DNA of 64,000 nt from Paragorgia papillata (taxonomy: Eukaryota; Cnidaria; Anthozoa; Scleralcyonacea; Coralliidae), in contig JAWNZC010000286.1 in NCBI GenBank assembly GCA_035771165.1, forward strand, positions 455,001 to 519,000. The letters are read 5' to 3'. The notes under the pieces are model-generated. The model was not told where the DNA came from, made no database searches, and worked only from the letters and a program-made list of their open reading frames with translations. The first letter of the stretch is position 1, and the number at the start of each line of letters is the position of its first letter. Shown here in pieces: positions 51,201 to 61,943 of this stretch. The translations under genes and the position numbers were made by a program.

Positions 51201-51360
51201 GGGGGCTTTCCATTTACATGGTTAGACCGGTCAGTCCAGTTAAATGGAACACGATTCGTTTGAGACTTAGGACGGTCAGACTGGAAAATTTGGTCCTATT
51301 CAAAAGCAAGTCCATTCTGGCCGGACTGACCGGTCTAACCTTGTCAATTGGAAAGTGCCC
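51201..51360. mobile_element. 160-bp MITE with a 9-10-bp target duplication
   Basis: GGGGGCTTTCCATTT at the left is inverted at the right (AATTGGAAAGTGCCC). It is flanked by TATAATATAT (51191-51200) and TATGATATAT (51361-51370). The empty site at about 43861-43876 (opposite strand) has one copy of that word. A MULE-type MITE is likely. Confidence 0.8.
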
Positions 51361-51659
51361 TATGATATATCTTCACAGACTGAATTTTTAGCAGGCCCGT
51401 TCTGGGCCCAGACCATGAGGTAATTACCCTGCCTACCCCCTAACCCCCCACCCCCTCACCCTCTCAACGGTACTGTTTGCGTAACAGGATGAGGAAAGCT
51501 ATCGAAATTACAAAACATTTCACTATTTCTAAGGAAGATCAGCCACAAAACAGCACATTGTGCTAAATAAAAAGAAAATACAATTGTTTGAAGATATGAA
51601 TTTTATATTCTTTGCTTTCACCAGTTGAAGATAAAATTCATATCATTGTACCACTGTCT

Positions 51660-51960
51660 AATATCTATATATGTAATATAAAATATATAATATATAATAT
51701 ATAATATAAAATATAAAATATATAATATATATTATAAAATAGGTTGCGTCTTACGCACGCTGTGATTGGTCAATTACCGTGTTTATATCAGGCTATGTAA
51801 ACACGGTTGTGATGTCACTGTGTTTATATAACCTGATGCAAACACTCGAGTGAGTTGGGAGAATTCGAAAGTACTTATGCAAACCCTCGCCTACGGCTCG
51901 GGTTCACATAAACTTTCGAATTCTCCCAACTCACTCTCGTGTTTGCATCAGGCTGAGCTA
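51660..51960. repeat. AT-rich microsatellite and foldback with TCGAATTCTCCCAACTCACT
   Basis: ATATAATATATAAT repeats (51665-51740) lead into a foldback (about 51835-51945): GAGTGAGTTGGGAGAATTCG and complement. Words such as GATTGGTCAATTACCGTGTT recur at 53850. Confidence 0.7.
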
Positions 51961-52108
51961 TCATTTCCTTCAAATTATGAAGCTTAACCACTATTAAAAC
52001 CACCATCTGATTGGACAACCTTTTAAAACGAATCCTCACCCCCATACCACCCCCGTGATCACGCCCCCCGGAAACCCTAAACCTAATCACAACCCTCCGG
52101 AAAAATGT
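51955..52108. repeat. Direct repeat, copy 1 (partner 52625-52778)
   Basis: GAGCTATCATTTCCTTCAAA to CCCTCCGGAAAAATG is nearly identical to 52625-52778. The 158- and 96-codon frames over these copies are the same repeat and not genes. Confidence 0.88.
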
Positions 52109-52248
52109 GCCTCCTCTCAGACCCCGACCACAACACCCTTCTAGGATTTTTAGCTTTATGTGTTCAAGTTTAACATCCCGCATGTGGGATGGTTTTATTA
52201 GATGGTTAAGCTTCATATTTTGTAACCGATGATACCTCCCAGACCACA

Positions 52249-52427
52249 CAGGTCGGCACTTAATAACATAGGGTGAGGCTACCCTATCGTTCGTGTGTCC
52301 CTCGGAAAGGTCTTCGCAAAATTCTTCGGAAAATTCTTCGGAAATAATCAAAATGGCGGAATTCTAACCATGAGTGAAAGAAACGCTAATGAAAGCAGTT
52401 AATCAGTCCGTGATCGGAATGCATCCA
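52249..52427. repeat. Direct repeat, copy 2 (partner 50397-50572)
   Basis: Same orientation as copy 1, with a short duplicated TTCTTCGGAAAA segment. Confidence 0.88.
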
Positions 52428-52624
52428 AGTGTTTTCAGTACAGAATATTTAATGTTGACTTTTGGACAGTCGGTTCTTGAACTTTTATACAGAAAGATTT
52501 GCTTGTAAGTATATTTAAAAGTAAAATAGGTGGATTAGAATACCCGTCAGGGGGAGGTATGCTGCAGTCTCTGAGTGTTATATTTAAGAAATAGAAAATG
52601 GCCGCCCGTGTTTATATAGCCTGA

Positions 52625-52778
52625 GAGCTATCATTTCCTTCAAATTATGAAGCTTAACCACTATTAAAACCACCATCTGATTGGACAACCTTTTAAAACG
52701 AATCCTCACCCCCATACCACCCCCGTAATCACGCCCCCCGGAAACCCTAAACCTAATCACAACCCTCCGGAAAAATGA
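52625..52778. repeat. Direct repeat, copy 2 (partner 51955-52108)
   Basis: It ends exactly where the perfect palindrome begins. Confidence 0.88.
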
Positions 52779-52981
52779 TACTAAGAAATTGTATTCAATT
52801 CTTAATAAAATTTTATAACATGGTGTAAGACTACAAACTTTCTTATATAAAATAATTATTTTTATTTTAATCACCCAGGTCTGGGTGATTAAAATAAAAA
52901 TAATTATTTTATATAAGAAAGTTTGTAGTCTTACACCATGTTATAAAATTTTATTAAGAATTGAATACAATTTCTTAGTAT
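52778..52981. repeat. Perfect palindrome, 101-bp arms, 2-bp spacer
   Basis: Arms 52778-52878 and 52881-52981 are identical base for base when inverted, with GT between. A partial extra copy (TAACATGGTGTAAGACTATA) is at 53281-53320. Either a very young foldback insertion or a library/assembly foldback artefact. Confidence 0.93.
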
Positions 52982-52984
52982 AAA

Positions 52985-53280
52985 TACACAGGTGATTATA
53001 GAAAATCACGCGCGCTGATTGGTCGAGCTACTTCGGATTAATTCTCGATAATCACCTACAGCGTTTATCCAAAATGGCCGCCAGCCAAGTTGTCAATGCG
53101 ACAGACGAGGAAATTAACAATTTTAAAGAAAATGTTGTTCCTAAAAGTACGAAAATGTGTATTTATACTAAAACAATTATTCGCCTCAGGCTCAGTGAAT
53201 ATCGGTGAATAATAACCTCGACTTCATCTCGGTTATTATACACCGATATTAACCTCGCCTTCGGCGAATAATTGTTAAAT
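52985..53280. mobile_element. MITE carrying a Crypton/KCTD-type first exon
   Basis: Left end includes CACAGGTGATTATAGAAAATC and GATTGGTCGAGC; the right part is a foldback (CAATTATTCGCCTCAGG.../...GGCGAATAATTG). Inside, the plus-strand ATG at 53072 reads MAASQVVNATDEEINNFKEN, then VVPKSTK. Confidence 0.5.
53072..53158 (+). CDS. Exon fragment, N-terminus of a Crypton-like (tyrosine recombinase-related) protein
   Basis: ATG at 53072. The peptide matches in style the start of cnidarian/fish proteins with 'E-E-I...KENAVPKSTKKAT', which belong to the Crypton-derived (ZMYM/QRICH/KCTD1-like) group. No clear donor. The match is from memory of the family and is tentative. Confidence 0.35.
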
Positions 53281-53329
53281 AACATGGTGTAAGACTATAA
53301 ACTTTCTTATATAAAATACATTTTCGCCA

Positions 53330-55172
53330 TGCAAAGCTTCAAACAACAAAAGGAAGTATGACATTATTAAAATAAAAGTAAGAAGTATGCATTAAAAGTA
53401 TAAAGATGTACTCAAATGAGAAACACTACAGAAAAATTAACGTTCGAAAGCTATTTTTCTCAAGTATATGTATTATTTATCAAAACTATATAATTATTAT
53501 TAATCAAATATCATAAACACTATATACAGTGAATTGCGATATGACTACATCATTAAATCTTAACTAAATTCGGTCTTACAAACAATCATAATTAAGTAAT
53601 TATTATTTAAATCTGTATTTATACTTACCTATATTTGAATAAATGTAATCACAATAATTTAATAGAAAGGTACCATACACACAGCAAGCATGTGTCTTAG
53701 CAATGTTTTTACATAAATTATTATTAATGATAATAATTAATGAGGGAAATCTAAAAAAAATTGTCAAAATTCAATCAAGATTTGTATATGCGAATAAAAC
53801 CTTGACTAATATAACAATGTCGTTTATAAAATAACATGTATACTACGCGAGCCCTGATTGGTCAATTGCCGTGTTTGGATCAGAGTATCCAAACACGGAA
53901 AATTCCCGCCAAAACGATTTTTTTTAAATGTCGGACAGTATATCATATTCACTTGTGATTATTTTATAAAAGAAATACCAAATGGTTTTTTCCGTGTTTG
54001 GAGACTCTTATCCAAACACTTGGGAAATGCTCGACTTTCGAAAAGCTAAAAACACTCGCCTACGGCTCGTGTTTTGTTACGCTTTTCTTCAGTCTCGCAA
54101 TTTCCCGCGTGTTTGGATCAGAGTATCCAAACACGGAAAACCATTTGGTATTTCTTTAATCCAAGTTAACCGATATAGTAAAATAGAGCTTTACCCGTGT
54201 AAAATTATTTGTTTTTGTTTCTACGACGACGAAACACCTTATTCATTATACTCATGACTGGGCATTTGTTAATTAATTTTCTCAAACTCATTAATAATTC
54301 ATTAGTTAATTAGCCAATCAAAGAAAAATATTTGATCACGTGCGTGAGTTCTGAAACCCCGGTAAAGGTCGCGCTAACTTAATTTATAATAAAGAAATCA
54401 GATAATAAACGACACAAACAAACAAACAACCGTTTGTTACTACATGTACATTTCTTAATTATAAATTCAACATGAGACCATTGGATACTAATATAATACT
54501 CTCGATTTCTTTCTTAGACGGTTGAGCAAATCTAGCCACCATGTTTGAAAAGTAAATTGCGAAAATTAGTTGCAGTAACAATTGTTCCTGCACATTCTCA
54601 GAAAATTATCTGCATAATAGATATTCGCAGGTGAATTATCAAATTAAATCTCGGAACAGAGGCGAATTAAATAATGGAATAGAAAAATATTCGAGTGCGC
54701 TGTTTATAGGTTATCTCAAATCCCTATATAGGTTGGTCGCTCATATTTTATCTATTACACGTAACACTAAGCAATAGTTCATGAGGAATAGACAAAATAT
54801 ATTTTCTATGCAATAACGGCAACTTTTCATCTTTGAAGGAGGGAGCTAACTAACTCGATTTACATACCATGCAATTAGCGAATGTGGGAGGCCTTGGTTT
54901 GGCACATGCGCATTGACTAATATAAGTTCCACATTTTCTATGCATTTTCTCGTATGAGGGCACTGCTTCTCCCAGCGCGCACTACCTTCAGATTGGTCTC
55001 TCCTCGTTTGGAGGCGCTCCTGTCGTACCTTACTCGAGATGGTTGTGTCAAGGTTCCCAGGAATTGGGCAACTATATTGCTCATCATAAATTCATGATCA
55101 AGGCATCAAAACAGATAGCGACCTCGTTCTTGATGTCACTATCTAGTTAGATACCGTGAATTTGTAATCAAC
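53330..55172. other. Intergenic DNA, no gene
   Basis: AT-rich. A foldback MITE at about 53850-54150 uses GTGTTTGGATCAGAGTATCC and its inverted copies. Otherwise no recognisable coding sequence. Confidence 0.55.
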
Positions 55173-56204
55173 AATATAATCATAGGCGTACGGGCAAAAT
55201 TTTGTAAGGGGGGCTGAGCAGAATTTGCCCGAATAAACTGTGACGTCATATGCCATCACATGACAATAAATTACGTCATCGCGTCATTCTCTCGCATGTG
55301 TCCGTTGGTATGAAGTTTCTCGAAAATTGCTTTCTCGCTATTGAGAAATTGATTGTCAACGCCATAGATCCCCGATCAATGTAAATTTGATATTTGCATC
55401 GGTTGGAGAACTGCAGAAAACACTGTCTGCAAATGTACAGTCGGCACACCTTGATCCCGCCTTCAAATTAAGCTCGATCCCATGCATTCGTCAATGCGCG
55501 TGGTAGCTGGTGATAGAAAAATAGTTTTCCGCTGGTCGGTTTTGCACTAGCTGAGAGGCAGCACGATAGCTTGCGTTCTAACAGTGGACTGAATCGACTG
55601 TTCTTCTTAGCAATGAAAGGTGTATAGACTTCTGAACCTCATGTCAAGGCAAGTGTAGGGCAGAAAATTTTGAATTTTGAAACCTCCAAAACGTATTTTC
55701 TGCCCCTTCTGGAAAGTATTTTCAGTATTTTAGCTTCCAAGCCATAAACTTTTCAGACGTTTTGAGGTGATAGTATTTGTGTCCACACGAACATGTAACA
55801 AAAGAGTAAATTAGTGTGCGCACCTGTTGGTTTTAAGCTTTGAATCAAAGTGGAACAGAATTAAGTTTGCGCGTGAGTGATGACCACATCAAATCGAAGC
55901 TTTCTTGATGGAGACATCTAGGTTTGGTATTTGAATAGGCAGCCAAAAAAGATTGAAGCGATGTCGTAGAAGACATCAATTAAGGACTATTATATACTTA
56001 AACGTTTATACCAAACGCATGCAGGTGAACACTGAACAGAGGCTCGGGTTGAACCTCAATGTCAAATTGTCAATGTGTTAAAATATTAATGACAAGACCC
56101 TTTTTGCCCGAATTACGAGACGATTTCTGCCCGAATAGATCAATTTCTCCAGTTAACTGGGGGGGCTGCAGGCCCCCCAGCTCCCCCGGCCCGTACAATA
56201 TAAT
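55173..56204. mobile_element. Non-autonomous element with 8-bp target duplication (hAT-like)
   Basis: AATATAAT occurs at 55173-55180 and 56197-56204. The element (55181-56196) has GTACGGGC near the left end and GCCCGTAC at the right. Words such as TTTGCCCGAATA occur near both ends, and a GGGGGGCTGCAGGCCCCCC hairpin near the right. Eight-bp duplications are typical of hAT elements. No coding sequence. Confidence 0.7.
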
Positions 56205-58320
56205 TTACTCGGTTTAGTCTGGCCATCTTAGGAGTGTATAGGATACACACCGCTGAAAAGAACAAATAAGAATAAGAAATTTCCTTTTCACCTTTTGTTC
56301 ATTCGGTCACATATTATTTATCTGCATATTTATCGGTCAGCTTTTATTGCAATTTGTCGGCTTTCTCAGTAGTTTCCAGTTACTGATTATGTTTATTGTT
56401 GCATCTTCTCGCAGTCACATCTCTTCTTAGCTTCATTTCTTTCTTTGGTCTTTGTCCACGGTATTACTGATGTACATTTTAGCTGTAACCTAATTTTTCT
56501 TTCCTGGTCGTTGAAAAATGATGTTGAAATCCAACCGAACTTATTATTTGCTTACGTAAATTTGAATAATCAAATAATTTAATCAGTCGCTTAACCAGTG
56601 CACGAAAATTGCAACCGCGCAGGTGAACACCCGACCAAATTCATATATATATAACACTATAATTATATTCAGATCACTCAAACTGATTCGCATTTCAATA
56701 CGCGTATAAAATGGACCCCACGCATGTCGAGATTTGCACCCTCACCGGGCTCCGGGCCTTCGGCCCTGGGCTCAGGGATAATTGCATGCATACGGTTTAT
56801 CCCAAAAGCTAAACAATGTGTTTTAATAATTTCTATAGACTGTAATTTATAAAGGCTTTTTAGCTTTAAATAGGTAAATAGGGCCCGTTTTTACACAACA
56901 AAGAAATGCATTATTATAAGGGCCTGTTCAACAGGCCCTTATAATAGTGCATGTTAAAACGGGCAAATTGGACCCTATTTCACATGATATAACGCAACTA
57001 CCGATTGCTTCAACAACAACGAAAAAAACGGATAGAAAATCAGGAGAAACCAAACGCTGTGCAAAAGCATCTGAGCAGAGGAATATGCATGAAACGGTAG
57101 GATATTCGAATTTACCAGTTTAGCTGATCGGAGTCGGTATATATCATGCTAAAATCACTCAGTCGCTCAGGTAAAAGGGCAAAAATCTTGTCAACTAATA
57201 CGTCACTATAGCATTATGTTTTCATAATTTCTTGACCAATGTTACCTAATTTCGTTTGCTTCATTTCGGTGTTTTTTATCAACTTGACTGCTCTTTCGAT
57301 TCAGTATATATGTATATAAGTGCATGAGTACATCATGTAAACGTTGCTAATTTTCTCAGGATTTTCTTTTCCAAACTTTTGTCTGAAACTTTGCTTGTTA
57401 GTTTTTCCTGGGAATTCGATTCTATTGGTTTCTTTTTTCCCTCTCGTATTTATAGTTTTCAGGCTGTTACAGTTTTATTACTGCATGTTCTTGAAACTGA
57501 CAGGCATAGAAATGATCTGGAAACCATTGAAAAACTTATATGTACTTACTAAGTTTTAATACCTTTTAGGTTCAACTTTGGCGGAAATTATATTAAAACA
57601 GTTACATGTAGTTACCATATGAGATTATGTGATCATTGTCATGTTTCACTGAGATGAATGTCAGTTTCTTTCGGACACCATTATAGGACGAGGAACAAGT
57701 TTTTGTCGACCACTGCTATATATTTTCGAAAATTTGTTTAATTTTTATTCGTTACAATGAAACTATAGCAAAAACTGCCTGTATAACAGCATTAAAAAGG
57801 GGGTGGTGTGGGTTATTATACATGCGGAAACTGAACAGGTGTGCTTATTTTAGTCGGGTGGAAGGGGTTATTTACAAAAATGCAAGTAAAAGCAGGCATG
57901 TATTGCGTTCATGTATTTCTATTAACTACACTAATTTGTGGCTTCTTCTTTCGGCATGTTTCCGATCTCGTACGCCCGGGCTATATAGCACTGATTATAA
58001 ACAAGTTATCAATCAATGAAGATGTTGGAATTAGATTGTGCATCGATTGATTAGATATTAATAGTATATACGGATTAAGAAAAGGTTTAAAGTCGAATAA
58101 CAGTCCCTACTGCGTGTGTACGTCATTTGGTAGAATAATAGTATAGCAGTATAGTTTGGATAGATATAGGAAAGGACAGAGGGGCATATCTGGCGAACAT
58201 TCATATATGCGCATTTGCTTCATTCTGGACATTTAGGATTGGAAGATGTAGTAGTTAAACTCATTGATAAAACGACCTTAAATGAGCCAACAAGAACAGA
58301 GGGTTTTTGGACATACAAAT
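56205..58320. other. Intergenic DNA, no gene
   Basis: A foldback at 56880-56995 (AATAGGGCCCGTTTT and AACGGGCAAATTGGACCCTATT, loop AAGGGCCTGTTCAACAGGCCCTT). The hydrophobic short frames at 57344 and 57822-58050 are not convincing. Confidence 0.5.
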
Positions 58321-58321
58321 T

Positions 58322-58490
58322 AAATATATATATATATATATATATATATAAGTGAGTTATGGTTCACGAAATGTTAGAGAGTGCTCAATACCATATAGAT
58401 AGAGCAAAATACAAAGTATAAAGTATAGTTTTACCTTAAAGTCTTCGCTTTTACCTTAAAGACTTTAAGGTAAAACTATACTTTATACTT

Positions 58491-58541
<51 letters not shown>

Positions 58542-58545
58542 TGTA
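58322..58545. repeat. Two TA microsatellites around a small palindrome
   Basis: (TA)n at 58324-58350 and 58494-58540. Between them a palindrome 58408-58494 (CAAAGTATAAAGTATAGTTT and complement). Confidence 0.9.
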
Positions 58546-58782
58546 TATTTCCTGTATTTCCTGTTCAGATGTTAGATCTGTGTCCTCCTTTAACGTTTTC
58601 GGGTATGTCTTCATTCCAGCTCCCCTTTCCTTTTTTCCCTGAGTGGTGACCAAAAGAGGAGATTCGTGACTGGCTGATTTTCTGCGCGAAAACAATGTCC
58701 ATCGAATAGCAAACGACGCTCAAATCAAAGAGAGTGGTGGTGAAATATGATCCCTCCAGCTAACATTTAAATCTCGTCTCAA

Positions 58783-59970
58783 TAGTTTGGTGTAAAGCTG
58801 ACCATCGATTTTAGTTACGATGGCTTGAGTTATCGTCCATGTCTCACAGTAGTGTCAAAATATTATATTTAACAATTAGACAACGAGCCCGAGTTTTCTA
58901 TGAGCGAATAGTCAACGAGGCGAAGCCGAGTTGACTATCGCTCATAGAAAACGAGGGCGAGTTGTCTAATTGTTTTAGTATAAATTTAGCAACAAAAGTT
59001 AAATAAATTCTCGACCATAACATATTCTTTGAGGCTCGTTTAATACATTTTTTAACAGCCAACAACAAACGTTCAACAGTCATTTCGGACATCTGCTTGG
59101 CCCGTACAGTAATTGATGGAAAAGAAAAGTTTTCTTGCATAATTTAGCATGGATTTTCATGTACAATATTTAAACAATATATATCCACTCATTTGTTTTG
59201 TAAAAGTGACAAAAAGTCGAAAGAAACATTCAATTTAGCATATAGTTTACATCACGAAATCTTGTCAACAGCTAGCGTAATTTTGAAATGTGTTTTGTTT
59301 GCAGTTATTTCGTTTTAAACGAACACAGATAAACAATTTAACGATCTTACCATTAATAATTTCCATTCTAACCATTTTGTAGCCGTTTTTGTTTTCTGTA
59401 GAACGTATTGCTTCGCCTAAATGTCCAATTTCTTCTTTCATTCGCCCACTCCGTTATAATTTCGGCGCCATTGTTGCTTAACAGAACATCTGCTGGCTCT
59501 AATGATCACTGTTCGTGCTATACTACGCATTTTGTCATTGGTCAATTTTTTTTAAAAAGAATGACTTTCATTGGTTTATCCCAGAGGTTTATATCACCAA
59601 TTATAAACTCCTCCAATAGCCAATGAAATTCGAGGATTTGCATTATAAACTTGTAAATTTATACTAAATATATATATATATTCATGAGGAAAATTCAAAT
59701 GAAATTTAGTTTACCCCTGTACAGAATTGATATTAGTGTCTGTAAATGTGATACAGAACTGTTTAATAAAACATCAGTTCTGTATCACATTTACAGACAC
59801 TGATATCAGTTCTGTAGCAAGTGTACAGACACTTCGCATTCAACTATCTTGAGTAAGGTACGCTGGTAGCGTTCTGTAAATATATATATATATATATATA
59901 TTTTGACACTTTACTGAGATATGGACACTAACTCAAGCCATCGTAACTATAATCGATGGTCAGCTTTACA
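58783..59970. mobile_element. Inverted-repeat-bounded element with nested foldbacks
   Basis: Left GGTGTAAAGCTGACCATCG...TTGAGTTATCGTCC is inverted at 59910-59970. Nested within: a foldback 58878-58980 (GACAACGAGCCCGAGTTTTC and complement), a copy of the 44.6-kb repeat (59090-59225) and a foldback 59718-59816 (GTGTCTGTAAATGTGATAC and complement). Confidence 0.65.
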
Positions 59971-60474
59971 CTGAGGTATTCCAGGTGAATACACTGTTAT
60001 TTTCAGAGAGTTAATTTAACTCCCCAAAAATGGAGTAGAAGGGGAATTAAAATTGTGGAATTATTTTAACTCCTTTTTAGAGTTAAATTAACTCTTTAGT
60101 GGAGTTAACAGGATGGGAATTGATTTTGACTCCCTTTTTCGGGGGTCAAATTGCAGGGAGTTAATATAACTCCGTATCTGGGGTTAATCAGTTAAATTGG
60201 ACCTACCATCCGCGTGGGGTTCGCGTTTTTTTGCTTAAGTTCATAATTAAAATATTTTGTCCAAATTAGAAGAGTGTTTATTATGTATTATTATATCGCA
60301 CAAGTTACTTCCGTTGAAATCGTGTGTTCTCATTGGCTGAGACCCATCACGTGCCGGTCGATAATTTTCTGTAATCGACCGATCGATTACGGATTTTGGC
60401 AGACGTGTTGTTTGACTAAACAATGAAAGAAAACAGCAAAAATTTTGTGAATTCAATAACCTGAGGACTAAATT

Positions 60475-60590
60475 ATGTACGAGTGGGACGATGAGCAATC
60501 TGGCAGTGAGTTTTAGGATTCCGAAAGCGATGACAACAAGAGCAACAACATTGAAAACGATGAGTCTATGTTACACGCTCGAGGTCACAC
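60475..60590 (+). pseudogene. Exon-like ORF MYEWDDEQSGSEF, copy 2 (with stop)
   Basis: ATG at 60475 repeats the acidic peptide of the 36.8-kb copy but has TAG after SGSEF, then continues DSESDDNKSNNIEN. The donor of copy 1 is changed to ACGATGAGT here. Non-functional copy. Confidence 0.6.
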
Positions 60591-61011
60591 TATTGACAAG
60601 GTAGCTTGCTTAAAATAAGACTAAAATTTATTGTTTATAACCTAATTTTCGGCAAGAGCCAATTACTTTGTCTAGCTCTGATAGGTTAGTGTTCTAATAT
60701 TTTCTCAAACTCCTGAATAATTAATGAGCCAAAAACAAAGGAAATCAGTACCAAGACGGTGGATCGGATATCGGAGGAAAATTACATAAATTAAGCCAAA
60801 TTTCCCCTCGAAGGATATCCATTTCGCCTCGAAGGATAAATATTTGGTTGTATGGAGGAGGCCATTAAATGACAATGGATTGTTAAACCTTTTGTTTGTT
60901 CAAAACAAAAAAAAGTTTGTTCATAAACCTCGGCTTCGCCTTGGTTTTCAACAAACGTCTCGGTGTTTGGATATCCTGATGAAACACTCCTCCTCGTGTA
61001 TGATATATTAA

Positions 61012-61172
61012 CTTCTTATTAACCGAGAACGCGGTCATTACGGAAAAATATCAGACCGAGGTCTTGACAGTACAGACCGAGCCTGTAGGGCGAGGTCTGT
61101 ACATAAAGATCGGGGTCTGATATTTTTCCGTAATGACCAAGCGGACGAGGTTAATATAAGAGGTTTATTATA
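61012..61172. repeat. Foldback MITE, ends TTAACTTCTTATTAACC (copy 2)
   Basis: Same family as 36496-36658 (GCGGTCATTACGG, ATATCAGACCGAGGT). Confidence 0.85.
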
Positions 61173-61199
61173 TGGCATTTTGAAACAACACATCTTACA

Positions 61200-61345
61200 T
61201 TCGGGTGGCGCAGTGGTTAAGGTAAGTAATCAAAAGTAAGTTGACTTCTACGCACTCCCTGTATATATAATCAACGTCGAGAGATCGATTCTGGCGAGAT
61301 GCAACGTTTTTTCTTATTTTTTTTCTTATTTTTTTTTATATTTAA
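61200..61345 (+). repeat. tRNA-headed SINE
   Basis: TGGCGCAGTGG (61206-61216) fits the Pol III A box and GATCGATTC (61283-61291) fits the B box, 66 bases apart, followed by T-rich runs. It cannot fold as a full tRNA, so a tRNA-derived SINE or decayed tRNA. Confidence 0.5.
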
Positions 61346-61423
61346 CTCCGAAAAGGGTGTTATTTTGAACGTTTTTTGTAACTCCTTTTTTTGAGTTAAA
61401 TTAACTCCTTCAAAATAACAGTG

Positions 61424-61899
61424 TATTTGTATACTCATTTTTTTTCAAATGGTCACGGGGGACTCTCTGATTTGTCTGCCACTCATTTATTGATAAAACC
61501 AATGTAAATAATCCTACTGAACGCGAAGGTTTCTGGACGTATACATTGAACACTCTTATTCCAATGGGACGAAATACATGTGACTTATTTTGATCTATTA
61601 ACATTACTTATATTTATTAATTTATTTTCATTCATAGATTTTTGGACCACCCTGGCCCCTGCGACAAAATTTTGAGATTTTTGGACCAGCCCGGACATGA
61701 GATGCACTCCCTTTTAATTTATTTGTGTTGTAAAACTTTTATAAATACTCGACCGCACCCATTTCAGGGTTATAGATCTGAAGATCGAAGAGACTGTGCC
61801 TCGAAACGTTATCAATAAAGATGTTTTAAACTTAGTTCTCTGCTGATCTAATATTCTCGTTTGGAACTGTTTGACGAAAGCTGGCTCTTGTCTATACTA

Positions 61900-61943
<44 letters not shown>

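Larger units (their letters stand above)
59992..61423. mobile_element. CACTG-ended element, family 3 (GGAGTTAAAATAACTCC array)
   Basis: Ends ATACACTGTTATTTT at 59992 and the complement ending at 61423, both flanked by TA. Subterminal arrays of GAGTTAAWWTAACTC palindromes lie at 60005-60195 and 61340-61415. The interior is filled by other inserts: a MYEWDDEQ repeat copy, a foldback MITE (61012-61172) and a tRNA-headed SINE. Confidence 0.7.

Noticed and set aside
51875..52874. 158- and 96-codon frames sharing a peptide
   Set aside because: Produced by the direct repeat 51955-52108 / 52625-52778; no start, splice or family evidence.
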